From Isosphaeraceae bacterium (GTDB taxonomy: Bacteria; Planctomycetota; Planctomycetia; Isosphaerales; Isosphaeraceae), in the NCBI GenBank assembly GCA_025356475.1, contig JANXSX010000048.1, positions 62,001-126,000 on the forward strand: 64,000 nucleotides of DNA, given 5' to 3'. Below the pieces are notes generated by a model. That model was not told where the DNA came from and ran no database searches. It worked only from the letters and a program-made list of their open reading frames with translations. The translations under genes were made by a program, and so were the position numbers. The first letter of the stretch is position 1. Each line of letters begins with the position of its first letter. Shown here one piece after another: positions 24,923 through 32,556 of the stretch.

Positions 24923-27622
24923 TCATTCAACGTCGAGCCAGTTATCCCCGACTCCGATTTCGACCTTGAGCGGCACGTCGAGCTCCATTGCCGTCGTCAT
25001 CTCATGTTCGACGAGTTTCCGGAGTTCGGGAATTTCGTGCTCAGGAGCCTCAAAAACTAACTCGTCGTGTATTTGGAGCAGGAGCCGAGCCTGAAGACCT
25101 CGGCACTTGATGGCACGATCGACAGCGATCATTGCCTTCTTGATCAGGTCCGCAGCAGAGCCTTGGATGACGGTGTTTACCGCAAACCGCTCGGGTTGCC
25201 CGATCATTTGCTCTGTGCTCTTGATCCCTGAGATCATCCGTCGTCGACCCAGAATCGTCTCGACTCGCCCGTTTAACTTGGCGGATGTTAGGGTCGCCCG
25301 GATGAAACCCATGACGCCGGCATAGCGCTCGAAGTAGGCATCAATGAATGCTGATGCTTCAGTTCTAGAGATGCTGAGTCTCGTTGCTAGTCCATAGGAA
25401 CTCAGGCCATAAATCACTCCGAAATTGACAGTCTTGGCGACCCCTCGCATCGCTGAAGTCACTTCTGACTCGCTAACCGCGAAGATCTCGGCTGCCACGA
25501 CCGAGTGGACATCACGATCTTCGGCAAAAGCGCGCACCAAAGCTGGATCTTTCGAGTAGTGAGCAAGAATTCGGAGTTCGATCTGCGAGTAATCCGCTGT
25601 GAGCAGTTTCCAGCCAGCTTGACCAGCGATGAATGCTTGACGAATCTGCCGACCATCTTCAGTTCGAACCGGAATGTTTTGCAAATTCGGGTCGGATGAG
25701 CTGAGACGACCGGTCGATGTGACCACCTGATTGAACGAGGCATGCACGCGACCATCGTTGGGGTGGACCAGTGTCGGGAGTGAGTCGAGGTACGTATTCT
25801 TGAGTTTTGAGAGTTGCCGATGTTCGATCAGCAGCTTGGGCAGGGGGTGGATCGCTGCGAGTTCTTCGAGAACCTCCTGATCGGTGCTCGGCTCTCCCCC
25901 CGGAGTCTTCTTCTTCGAAGGGAGCTTGAGTTCGTCGAAGAGGACCTGGCGAAGTTGGTTGGTCGAGGCGATGTTGAACGAACGCCCCGCTGCTTCAAAG
26001 ATAGCCGCTTCAATCGTCACGATCCGGGCCGCGAACTCGACCGAGAGCTTCTTGAGCAACTTGACGTCGACCTTCACACCATGAGCTTCCATCCCCGCAA
26101 GGATTCGGATCAGCGGCCGTTCGAGATCAGCGTACAGATCCCAAAGACCAGCCTCACGAAGTTTGGGAGCAAGGATTTCGGCTAACTGCCAGGCGGCATC
26201 AGCATCCTCGCCGGCGTACTCCGCAACCCGGCTCGGCTCGACCTCGTCCATTCGGCTTTGCTTCTTGCCTTTACCGATCAGATCCGAGATCGGGATCATC
26301 GTGTGGCCAAGATACCTGGAGGCCAACTCGTTGAGGTTATGGTTCTTTTCTCCACTTTCGAGCAAGTAGGAGAGAACCATGGTGTCGGTGATGGGGCCCG
26401 CAACCTCGATACCGGAAGTGCTCAGGACTAGCATGTCATACTTGAGGTTCTGGCCGATCTTTTCCACCTGAGAATTTGCAAGTATCGGTTTCAGGGCGGT
26501 CAGCACCATCTCCTCATCGAGCGACTTGGTCCAGAGTGGAGCCCGGACGGGGATGTAATAGCCCTCGCCATTAGCCCAAGAGAATGAAAGTCCAACCAGC
26601 TTCGCTCGAAGCGGATCGATCGAGGTCGTCTCGGTGTCAACACTAAATCGGGTCTGTTGATTGAGGATTTCCAGAAAGCTCTCGAAGGCGTCGGGCGTGT
26701 CGACTAACTTGTATTCGTAAGCCCAGGCAGCCTCGGGAGTTTGCTCTTCGCCGGGTAGTTCGGCCAAGAATGTCTGAAATCCACACTCGCGACAAAGTTC
26801 CCGAAGCGCGACCGAATTCGGGTCGGAGAGTTTAAGTTCGTCCCAGTTAAGCCCGAGCTCAAGGTCCTCTTGAAGTCTGATCAGCGTCTGGCCGCGACGC
26901 GCGATGTCGCCAAATGCCTGCAGGTTCTCCTTGCGCTTGACACCGCTAACCTTACCGATGTTCGCGAGAATTCCTTCGAGCGTTCCGAACTCCTGGAGGA
27001 GGGTTGCACCGGTCTTCAGCCCGATTCCAGGGATGCCCGGAACATTATCGGCCGTATCTCCGGTGAGCGCGAGCAAATCGACCACCTGGTCTGGGCGGAT
27101 CCCCCACTCGCTCAGGAGGCCAGATTCGTCCAGGTATTCCTTCTTCCGAATATTATAAATTCGGATGTTCTCGTTCAGGAGTTGGCGAGCGTCCTTATCC
27201 GCAGTGCAAATGACGACATCGAAGCCTTGCTCCACACCCCTGCGGGCGAGTGTCGCGATGATATCGTCTGCCTCAGACCCTTCATGAATCAAAACGGGGA
27301 CGTTAAAACCCTCATAAACACGTTTCACGACATCAATCTGGGGGATCAGGTCGGTTGGGGTCTCTGCTCGTTGCGATTTGTAACTAGGATCAATCTTGGA
27401 TCGGAAAACTGGGCCAGGACCGTCGAAAGCGGCTGCAAGGTAGTCTGGTTTTTTGTCACGGATCAGGTTGAGAACGTCGCGAAAGACCCCATGCACGGCG
27501 TTGGTCGGCTCTTGGGTCGGAGAATGCATTGTCGATCGGCCTTCACGATTCGTGGTCGCGTGAAAAACCTGAAAGATCAGAGCAAAGACATCAATGATGT
27601 AGAGGACGGGCCGAGGTGTCAT
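24923..27622 (-). CDS. polA: DNA polymerase I
   Basis: 899 residues, full length. The N-terminal 5'-3' exonuclease/flap domain has DVFALIFQVFHA, AAFDGPGPVFR, EADDIIATLARRG, CTADKDARQLL and LTGDTADNVPGIPGIG. A 3'-5' exonuclease domain follows with an intact DTETTSIDP, so proofreading is probably active. The polymerase domain has motif A DYSQIELRILAHYS, motif B RGVAKTVNFGVIYGLS and motif C QIHDELVFE. ATG 27622 (MTPRPVLYIID) is the natural start; a longer open frame adds 47 residues that are not family-like. It is involved in Okazaki fragment processing and repair. Divergent from the coiled-coil gene across 317 bases. Confidence 0.97.
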   Translation of the reverse strand: MTPRPVLYIIDVFALIFQVFHATTNREGRSTMHSPTQEPTNAVHGVFRDVLNLIRDKKPDYLAAAFDGPGPVFRSKIDPSYKSQRAETPTDLIPQIDVVKRVYEGFNVPVLIHEGSEADDIIATLARRGVEQGFDVVICTADKDARQLLNENIRIYNIRKKEYLDESGLLSEWGIRPDQVVDLLALTGDTADNVPGIPGIGLKTGATLLQEFGTLEGILANIGKVSGVKRKENLQAFGDIARRGQTLIRLQEDLELGLNWDELKLSDPNSVALRELCRECGFQTFLAELPGEEQTPEAAWAYEYKLVDTPDAFESFLEILNQQTRFSVDTETTSIDPLRAKLVGLSFSWANGEGYYIPVRAPLWTKSLDEEMVLTALKPILANSQVEKIGQNLKYDMLVLSTSGIEVAGPITDTMVLSYLLESGEKNHNLNELASRYLGHTMIPISDLIGKGKKQSRMDEVEPSRVAEYAGEDADAAWQLAEILAPKLREAGLWDLYADLERPLIRILAGMEAHGVKVDVKLLKKLSVEFAARIVTIEAAIFEAAGRSFNIASTNQLRQVLFDELKLPSKKKTPGGEPSTDQEVLEELAAIHPLPKLLIEHRQLSKLKNTYLDSLPTLVHPNDGRVHASFNQVVTSTGRLSSSDPNLQNIPVRTEDGRQIRQAFIAGQAGWKLLTADYSQIELRILAHYSKDPALVRAFAEDRDVHSVVAAEIFAVSESEVTSAMRGVAKTVNFGVIYGLSSYGLATRLSISRTEASAFIDAYFERYAGVMGFIRATLTSAKLNGRVETILGRRRMISGIKSTEQMIGQPERFAVNTVIQGSAADLIKKAMIAVDRAIKCRGLQARLLLQIHDELVFEAPEHEIPELRKLVEHEMTTAMELDVPLKVEIGVGDNWLDVE

Positions 27623-27939
27623 GGGGCGTTCGCCATTCCAGTCGAGGGAGTGCCAAGGTGTCAAAGTATCAAGCGAAGAACCAGGTGCGAAAGTAGGTTG
27701 AGTCGAACGGAAGAATTGAAGATCTGGGAATTTGACCCTTTGACCGCAGGGTGCGTGACTCATAAAATCTATGGAGTCGACGTAATCAGGATACTCCTCG
27801 CGGCTCGCTGCGATGATTTCGGACGGATCTGTCCGCCTTTTCGCCGGTATGTGTCATAGTTCAGTCGAACTGGCGGAAGCGTGCGCGCGATTCGACCGTC
27901 TTCAGCACGAACACGCCCCTGGATCGGAGCCTCCACCCA
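27623..27939. other. Intergenic region between divergent polA and coiled-coil gene
   Basis: 317 bases that must hold the promoters of both divergent genes. Open frames cross it on both strands, but none has family content. I see no convincing -35/-10 pair, no hairpin with a T-run and no repeat. Confidence 0.4.
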
Positions 27940-29574
27940 ATGCCCCCACAGTCGAATGATTCTCAAGGGTTGAAGATTGCCGTGGCGGCGTTTGTGACGC
28001 TGTCGGTGATCCTCGCCGTAACTACCTATTTCGGTTTCTCTTCTGCTTCCACCGCGAACGAAAAACTCGCGGCTGCCGAGAAGAAAGTCACCGACAGTGC
28101 ATCTGCCGCTAATACCGCACTGACGCAATACCAAGAGTTGATCAGCCGCGCTGGCTACGGCGCAATCACTGACCACGCCTCGGTACAAGCGGCGATTAAG
28201 AAGGATGAGGCCGCGCTTGGGGCTGAACTCGACTCGATCGTCAAAGATCTGAACGAGGCGGTCGCCAAAGCACAGGCTGGTGGTGAAGCGAATCCCAAGT
28301 TCGAGGAACTCCGGCAGGCTGCCAACTCGATCGCCCAGCAATATCAGAGTGAGCCGAACAAGTCCTACAAGGACAGCTTGGTTCGGATCGCAAGCTTGCT
28401 TCGTAACCTGTCGACCATCACCAATAACTTCGCCCTCAATGATATCGACCTCCGACGAAGCCTGACAAACCAAAACCAGGTGAATCTGGCCCGGCTGAAT
28501 CAGACGACTGATGCCCTCGACAAGAAGGCAAAGGATCTGGAGGAGGAACACCGGCTCCACGAGTCGCAACGCCAAACCCTGAACGAAGCCGTCGATCTTG
28601 CACAGACCAAGATGGCGCAGCAATCGACCGAGATTGCCAACCTTCAGAGCAAGTACGACACGACCGTTGAGGCGAAGGACAAGACGATCAAGCAGGCTCG
28701 GTCGATCGCTAGCCAACTCCAGCAGGAAAAGGACAAGAAGGACAATGTCCTCGACCGTCCCGATGGGCGAATTACCTACGTGGATCTTGGTCGAAACGAG
28801 ATCCGTGTCAATCTGAGCCGTCGCCAAGGCGCTCGGCCACAGATGAAATTCGCGATCTTCGATAAGAACGCGGCAGGTGTCCCAAGCGATCAGCCGAAAG
28901 GCCGGATCGAACTCCTTTCTGTTGGTGAGCAAGACAGCATCGCTCGGATCGAAACCGGTTCGACGAAGCCTTTTGCTCCCATCAGCATGGGCGATATTGT
29001 CTACTCGGCAGCCTGGAGCCCAGGCTCTCCCGAGAAGTTCGCCTTGGTCGGTCCGATTGACATCAATCGGGACGGCAAAGACGACCGAGCTGATCTGATC
29101 CGTTTGATCGAAGCGGCTGGTGGTGTGGTGGCTTACGACCTGGTCCCTCCTGGTGCCGATGCGGCTCCTGGGATCAAGGCAATTAACCGCTACTATCAAA
29201 GCCTTGGAGTACCGACCCCACCCCGGGTTGGAAAAGCTCTCGGCGAACTCGATAGTACCTATGCCTACTATGTCATCGACGAACGAGGGGCGTTTTCGAG
29301 CACTCGGCTCAGAAGCGACGAAGTTGAATCGGCTGATGTGATTGCGTTCCGGAGTGAGAAGTCCGGGGCGATTGCCGCCTGCCGCGAGAACGGCATTCGT
29401 CCGATCCCGATTGATAAGCTGCTGGCTTTCCTAGGCTACAGCCAACTTGGCTCACTCCCGAAGATCGGCGAGAACGAGGCTCGCGACGCGAATGCACTCA
29501 AGTCGTTGCTACGACCAAGGAATCCCGGAGCTGGAACAACAGCACCGGCCGTCAAGAAGGAAGAGGACAACTAA
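27940..29574 (+). CDS. Membrane-anchored coiled-coil protein with C-terminal globular domain
   Basis: 544 residues. One N-terminal membrane helix (IAVAAFVTLSVILAVTTYFG, about 13-32) is followed by a long helical region (about 40-275) rich in Ala/Lys/Gln/Glu with heptads, including a strongly charged stretch near 200-265. The C-terminal third (about 280-520) is globular: a beta-rich part (RPDGRITYVDLGRNEIRVNL) and then an alpha/beta part (DLIRLIEAAGGVVAYDLVPP ... YYVIDERGAF) that has the look of a BRCT-like fold. The topology suggests a rod extending from the membrane. Function unknown. An antisense open frame of 476 codons overlaps much of it and is judged a shadow. GGAG lies upstream of the ATG. 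Confidence 0.75.
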   Translation: MPPQSNDSQGLKIAVAAFVTLSVILAVTTYFGFSSASTANEKLAAAEKKVTDSASAANTALTQYQELISRAGYGAITDHASVQAAIKKDEAALGAELDSIVKDLNEAVAKAQAGGEANPKFEELRQAANSIAQQYQSEPNKSYKDSLVRIASLLRNLSTITNNFALNDIDLRRSLTNQNQVNLARLNQTTDALDKKAKDLEEEHRLHESQRQTLNEAVDLAQTKMAQQSTEIANLQSKYDTTVEAKDKTIKQARSIASQLQQEKDKKDNVLDRPDGRITYVDLGRNEIRVNLSRRQGARPQMKFAIFDKNAAGVPSDQPKGRIELLSVGEQDSIARIETGSTKPFAPISMGDIVYSAAWSPGSPEKFALVGPIDINRDGKDDRADLIRLIEAAGGVVAYDLVPPGADAAPGIKAINRYYQSLGVPTPPRVGKALGELDSTYAYYVIDERGAFSSTRLRSDEVESADVIAFRSEKSGAIAACRENGIRPIPIDKLLAFLGYSQLGSLPKIGENEARDANALKSLLRPRNPGAGTTAPAVKKEEDN

Positions 29575-29608
29575 GACAAGTCAAGCGATCGTAACTCTGA
29601 AATGAGCT

Positions 29609-29645
29609 ACGCCCTGCCCCAGTCGTCTCGACTGGGACAGGGCGT
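29609..29645. terminator. Bidirectional terminator hairpin between convergent genes
   Basis: A long near-perfect inverted repeat: ACGCCCTG then CCCAGTCG, loop TCT, then CGACTGGG and CAGGGCGT, with one mismatched pair. It lies between the coiled-coil gene (+) and gltA (-). No strong T-run is present on either side, so it may act as a bidirectional stop or mRNA 3'-end stabiliser. Confidence 0.65.
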
Positions 29646-29673
29646 TTGCGTTCCTGATACAATTCGACGAGAC

Positions 29674-30825
29674 CTAGCCGCGCGATGCGATCGACGAGAC
29701 GGATCGATTTGGTGGTCCGATATAGCGTGCACGCGGGCGCATGAGCCGATTGTGATCGAGCTGCTCGATGATGTGTGCTGCCCAACCCGCGACCCGAGCC
29801 ATCGCGAAGATCGGGGTGTAAAGGTCGATGTTGAGCCCCATGTAATGATACAGGCGGGCGCTGGGCCAATCGACATTGGGAGGAAGGTGCTTCTGTTCAG
29901 TCACAGCCTTCTCGATCGGCTCGGCAATCCGCTCCCAACGGTCGTCACCAATCTCTACCGCGAGCTTCTGGCAGTACTCTTTCAGGATACGAGAGCGTGG
30001 GTCACCCGTCTTGTAGACGCGATGGCCGAACCCCATGATGCGTTCCTTGCGAGCGAGCGCATCCTTGATCCACTGTTCGGCGTGTTCGGGTGCCCCGACC
30101 TGCTCAAGAACTTTCCAAGCCTCTTCATTGGCACCGCCGTGCAAGGCCCCCTTGAGGGTGCCAATCGCCGCAACGACCCCCGAATAAATGTCCGAAAGCG
30201 TCGAGACCGTCACGCGAGCTGCGAACGTAGATGCGTTCAGCTCATGTTCTGTATAAAGAACCAGTGAGAGGTCGAACGCGAATCTCATCGTTTCTGAAGG
30301 CACGGTGCCATGAATCATATGCAGGAAATTGGCCGACTGATCGAGATCGACACGGGGGCGAATCAGATCCTTGCCATTACTGAATCGTTCTCGATAGGCG
30401 ATGGCGGTCGGCATCTGGGCGACGAGCCGTTCTGCTTTACGAACGTTGGCCGCATGATCGGTGGGGTTGGCGTTCACTTCAGGATCAAAGTGGGCCATCG
30501 CGCTGGTTGAAGTCCGCAAAACATCCATCGGGTGGTTGCCCGCTGGAATGCTCTTGAGAAGTTCGACAATCGGAGCGGGAAGTTCGCGCATTGATCGAAG
30601 CCGAGACTCAAAGTCGGCAAGCTGGACACGGGTGGGGAGATCCCCATGAAGCAACAGGAACGCGGTCTCTTCGTAGGACACGGCACCCGCGAGGTCCTCG
30701 ATCCGGTAGCCGCGGTACTCAAGCCCTCCATCACCCTCTTTGCCTTCGAGATTCGCAATCGCCGTCTCGCTCGCGATCACTCCTTCAAGGCCTGGAAAAT
30801 ACTGGTCCACCGACTCGGTGCTCAT
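29674..30825 (-). CDS. gltA: Citrate synthase
   Basis: Condenses acetyl-CoA and oxaloacetate at the entry of the TCA cycle. At 383 residues it belongs to the short (dimeric-type) citrate/2-methylcitrate synthases. The catalytic histidines lie in LHGGANEEAW and MGFGHRVYK, and the catalytic aspartate in NVDWPSARLYHYMGL. The opening (LEGVIASETAIANLEGKEG) is typical. The ATG at 30825 has GGAG six bases upstream, which decides the start. The next gene upstream on the same strand is a GbsR-like regulator, 390 bases away. Citrate and 2-methylcitrate synthase cannot be separated by sequence here, but no propionate genes are nearby. Confidence 0.94.
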   Translation of the reverse strand: MSTESVDQYFPGLEGVIASETAIANLEGKEGDGGLEYRGYRIEDLAGAVSYEETAFLLLHGDLPTRVQLADFESRLRSMRELPAPIVELLKSIPAGNHPMDVLRTSTSAMAHFDPEVNANPTDHAANVRKAERLVAQMPTAIAYRERFSNGKDLIRPRVDLDQSANFLHMIHGTVPSETMRFAFDLSLVLYTEHELNASTFAARVTVSTLSDIYSGVVAAIGTLKGALHGGANEEAWKVLEQVGAPEHAEQWIKDALARKERIMGFGHRVYKTGDPRSRILKEYCQKLAVEIGDDRWERIAEPIEKAVTEQKHLPPNVDWPSARLYHYMGLNIDLYTPIFAMARVAGWAAHIIEQLDHNRLMRPRARYIGPPNRSVSSIASRG

Positions 30826-31215
30826 GACGATCTCCGCAGCAGGACGAAGTCCCTAACAACCCAAAATCCGTCGGCGAACTCGACAAAGTCGTCGCATCAC
30901 CATTACGAGAATGAAATACTAGTCGAAGACTGGGTTAGCTTCCATGATCTTGCGAAGAAACGAGGTAATTCCGCTTCGAAATCGACCGAGGCCACAGCCT
31001 GTCGGATCGACAAACTGCGGCCCCGGCATAGAAACGAACCCCAACAAGCTCTCACCCCCAAGGTGAGTTGTCCACGCCTTCCGCCCAGATTGCGCAGACG
31101 GCCTGCAGGGGCCCGTCAGCTCGTGGTCAGGGATGCCGGTTCCGCATCACAAAATTGTTTTAGTCAGTTCAGTCAGCATTGAAAAGGGTTGCGTCGAAAT
31201 TTATTTCGGAATCTA
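30826..31215. other. Gene-free region upstream of gltA
   Basis: 390 bases between the regulator and gltA, both on the minus strand. No credible gene. A short hairpin (CGAAAT, TT, ATTTCG; 31195-31208) lies just past the regulator stop and could end its transcript. The AT-rich stretch at about 31150-31190 is a plausible place for the gltA promoter, but no clear hexamer pair is seen. Confidence 0.4.
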
Positions 31216-31803
31216 TCACTCGCTCTTGGGTGTTGGCTCCAGAAGACGAAGCAAATCCTCAAGTGCATCAATTTGGTCAGCTTCGAGTGTGAGGAGGAGT
31301 GTGGCTAGTCGATCGATAAGCCCGGTGAATCGTTGCAAAGCAACAATCCGTTCCCGAGCGGATGCGAGCTCGCTCCCATCGCCAACTCGTTCGGCGGCCG
31401 CCTTGAGGAGTGCAAGAGTGGGGTCGAGTTCTCGCCGCTTCCGCTCGGCAAGAATCCGGCGGAATAGCGTCCAGACCTCATACTCCGCCCTGTAAAACTC
31501 CCTGCGTTCGCCTTGTCGGTGAACTTTGTGGACGACCCCCCAAGACATCAATTCTCGAAGATTCATGCTGACATTTCCGCGTGAAATGCTCAACCTCTCG
31601 CGAAGTTCGTCAGCGGTCCAATCCGATCCGGTGACATACAGGAGGGCGAAAAGCTCACCCATGGTGGCATTAATACCCCAGGAGCGAGCCATGACCCCCC
31701 AATGTTCCACAAAGTCACGAATCAGCGTTGGACCTGCCGTAACGATGGTCTGTCGAGGCTCGTCAGACGTAGAACCTAGATCTTCTTGTTCGGCTTCGGT
31801 CAT
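31216..31803 (-). CDS. GbsR/MarR-family winged-helix regulator
   Basis: 195 residues. After a 20-residue polar lead comes the family opening LIRDFVEHWGVMARSWGINATMGELFALLY, a winged-helix core with TADELRERLSISRGNVSMNL (recognition helix) and RELMSWGVVHKV, and a C-terminal helical dimerisation part. GbsR-like proteins repress glycine-betaine or osmolyte genes in other bacteria, and many members have unknown targets. The ATG 31803 start gives a complete fold. Its position upstream of gltA on the same strand does not prove control of gltA. An inverted TTGA/TCAA pair lies about 30 bases upstream of the start and might be part of a binding site. Confidence 0.85.
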   Translation of the reverse strand: MTEAEQEDLGSTSDEPRQTIVTAGPTLIRDFVEHWGVMARSWGINATMGELFALLYVTGSDWTADELRERLSISRGNVSMNLRELMSWGVVHKVHRQGERREFYRAEYEVWTLFRRILAERKRRELDPTLALLKAAAERVGDGSELASARERIVALQRFTGLIDRLATLLLTLEADQIDALEDLLRLLEPTPKSE

Positions 31804-32075
31804 GGGGGGCTCGGCGATCGGTTGCGTATTGACTATAAAAAATCAAGGTCTGTGCGCTGGATGCTTGCCAGAGCCAATCTCAACGAGCATGATGAGGTTA
31901 TCCTGTCCTAAAGTCGAGTCGTGCATTTCTTTGATTGTCCCCCTACGCACCTACTCAAGAGAATGTAGGAAGTGCGACCGGTCAGGAATCACTATTAGCT
32001 ACGTTTTGAGAATCGCTTACTCACCACGTTCATCCCCTTTTTCGACTCTCCAGGATTTGGCCGCCTGGGGACGAT
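31804..32075. other. Intergenic region between the divergent GbsR-like and RHH genes
   Basis: About 270 bases with no gene. It contains an AT-rich block with TTGACTATAAAAAATCAA (31831-31848), which carries the inverted TTGA/TCAA ends, close to the regulator start. No firm promoter call is possible. Confidence 0.35.
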
Positions 32076-32093
32076 CTCCTTAGGCCCAAGGAG
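32076..32093 (+). promoter_or_regulatory. Hairpin enclosing the SD of the RHH gene
   Basis: Perfect inverted repeat CTCCTT, loop AGGCCC, AAGGAG. The 3' arm AAGGAG is a near-consensus SD seven bases before the ATG at 32101. Folding would hide the ribosome binding site, giving a simple translational switch. Formation in vivo is inference. Confidence 0.5.
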
Positions 32094-32100
32094 TTTAGAG

Positions 32101-32265
32101 ATGCCCGAGACAGTCGTTCATTTTCAGATCCGCATGCCACCAGTCCTCCATGAGCAGCTCGCAAGTTGGGCCAAAGAAGACAAGGCCTCTTTGAACGCTC
32201 TGATTGTTGGCATCCTTGAACGAGCGATTGCGCAACACGACGATAAGGTCGAACCCAAAGTCTAA
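32101..32265 (+). CDS. 54-residue ribbon-helix-helix (Arc/CopG-like) protein
   Basis: A short gene with protein MPETVVHFQIRMPPVLHEQL as its first 20 residues. The pattern is that of a ribbon-helix-helix DNA-binding protein: a beta-strand VVHFQIRMP, helix 1 PVLHEQLASWAKED, turn, and helix 2 SLNALIVGILERAIAQH. Arc-type proteins dimerise and bind operators through the paired strands; many act as antitoxins or autoregulators. An AAGGAG SD with seven-base spacing supports real translation. No toxin-like gene is adjacent: upstream is the divergent GbsR-like gene, downstream tRNA-Asn. The acidic/basic tail after helix 2 is short. Target unknown. Confidence 0.8.
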   Translation: MPETVVHFQIRMPPVLHEQLASWAKEDKASLNALIVGILERAIAQHDDKVEPKV

Positions 32266-32325
32266 CCCCTCGAATCGGGACCACGCTGGAAATCCGCCAG
32301 TTTGCTAACTTTTCGTTCCCGGGGC

Positions 32326-32354
32326 TTGAGTTTACGAGGCGTCGCTGCTATTAT
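32326..32354 (+). promoter_or_regulatory. Sigma70-type promoter of tRNA-Asn
   Basis: -35 TTGAGT (32326-32331), 17-base spacer, -10 TATTAT (32349-32354). The -10 ends 12 bases before the tRNA 5' end, which is a normal distance for a stable RNA. Confidence 0.75.
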
Positions 32355-32366
32355 CTCTCTACCGAT

Positions 32367-32439
32367 TCCCCGATAGCTCAATCGGTAGAGCGAGCGACTG
32401 TTAATCGCTAGGTTCTAGGTTCGAGTCCTAGTCGGGGAG
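32367..32439 (+). tRNA. tRNA-Asn (anticodon GTT)
   Basis: 73 bases folding into a full cloverleaf: acceptor TCCCCGA/TCGGGGA with discriminator G, D-stem GCTC/GAGC, anticodon stem AGCGA/TCGCT with loop CTGTTAA (anticodon GTT), five-base variable region AGGTT, T-stem CTAGG/CCTAG with loop TTCGAGT. CCA is not encoded. It has its own promoter upstream and terminator downstream. Confidence 0.97.
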
Positions 32440-32464
32440 CTTTGTTTAGGTCTTCCTGCGTTTT

Positions 32465-32508
32465 AAAAAAACTCCAACCACAACTTATGTTGAGGTTGGA
32501 GTTTTTTT
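32465..32508. terminator. Bidirectional Rho-independent terminator
   Basis: Strong hairpin: CTCCAACC ... GGTTGGAG with an inner CAAC/GTTG pair, flanked by seven As on the left and seven Ts on the right. It serves the tRNA-Asn transcript on the plus strand and the exporter gene on the minus strand. Confidence 0.92.
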
Positions 32509-32556
32509 GTCGAATGATCTCTGCGGGAAAATACCTATGCAGCATCGAATTCTGTG

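Noticed and set aside
26870-27859. 329-codon plus-strand open frame inside polA
   Set aside because: Antisense to the conserved exonuclease domain of polA; no domain and unlike the neighbouring proteins.
27769-29199. 476-codon open frame on the minus strand
   Set aside because: Antisense to most of the coiled-coil protein gene. Its product is Leu/Arg/Val/Gly-rich with no domain, as expected from reversed Ala/Lys/Glu codons.
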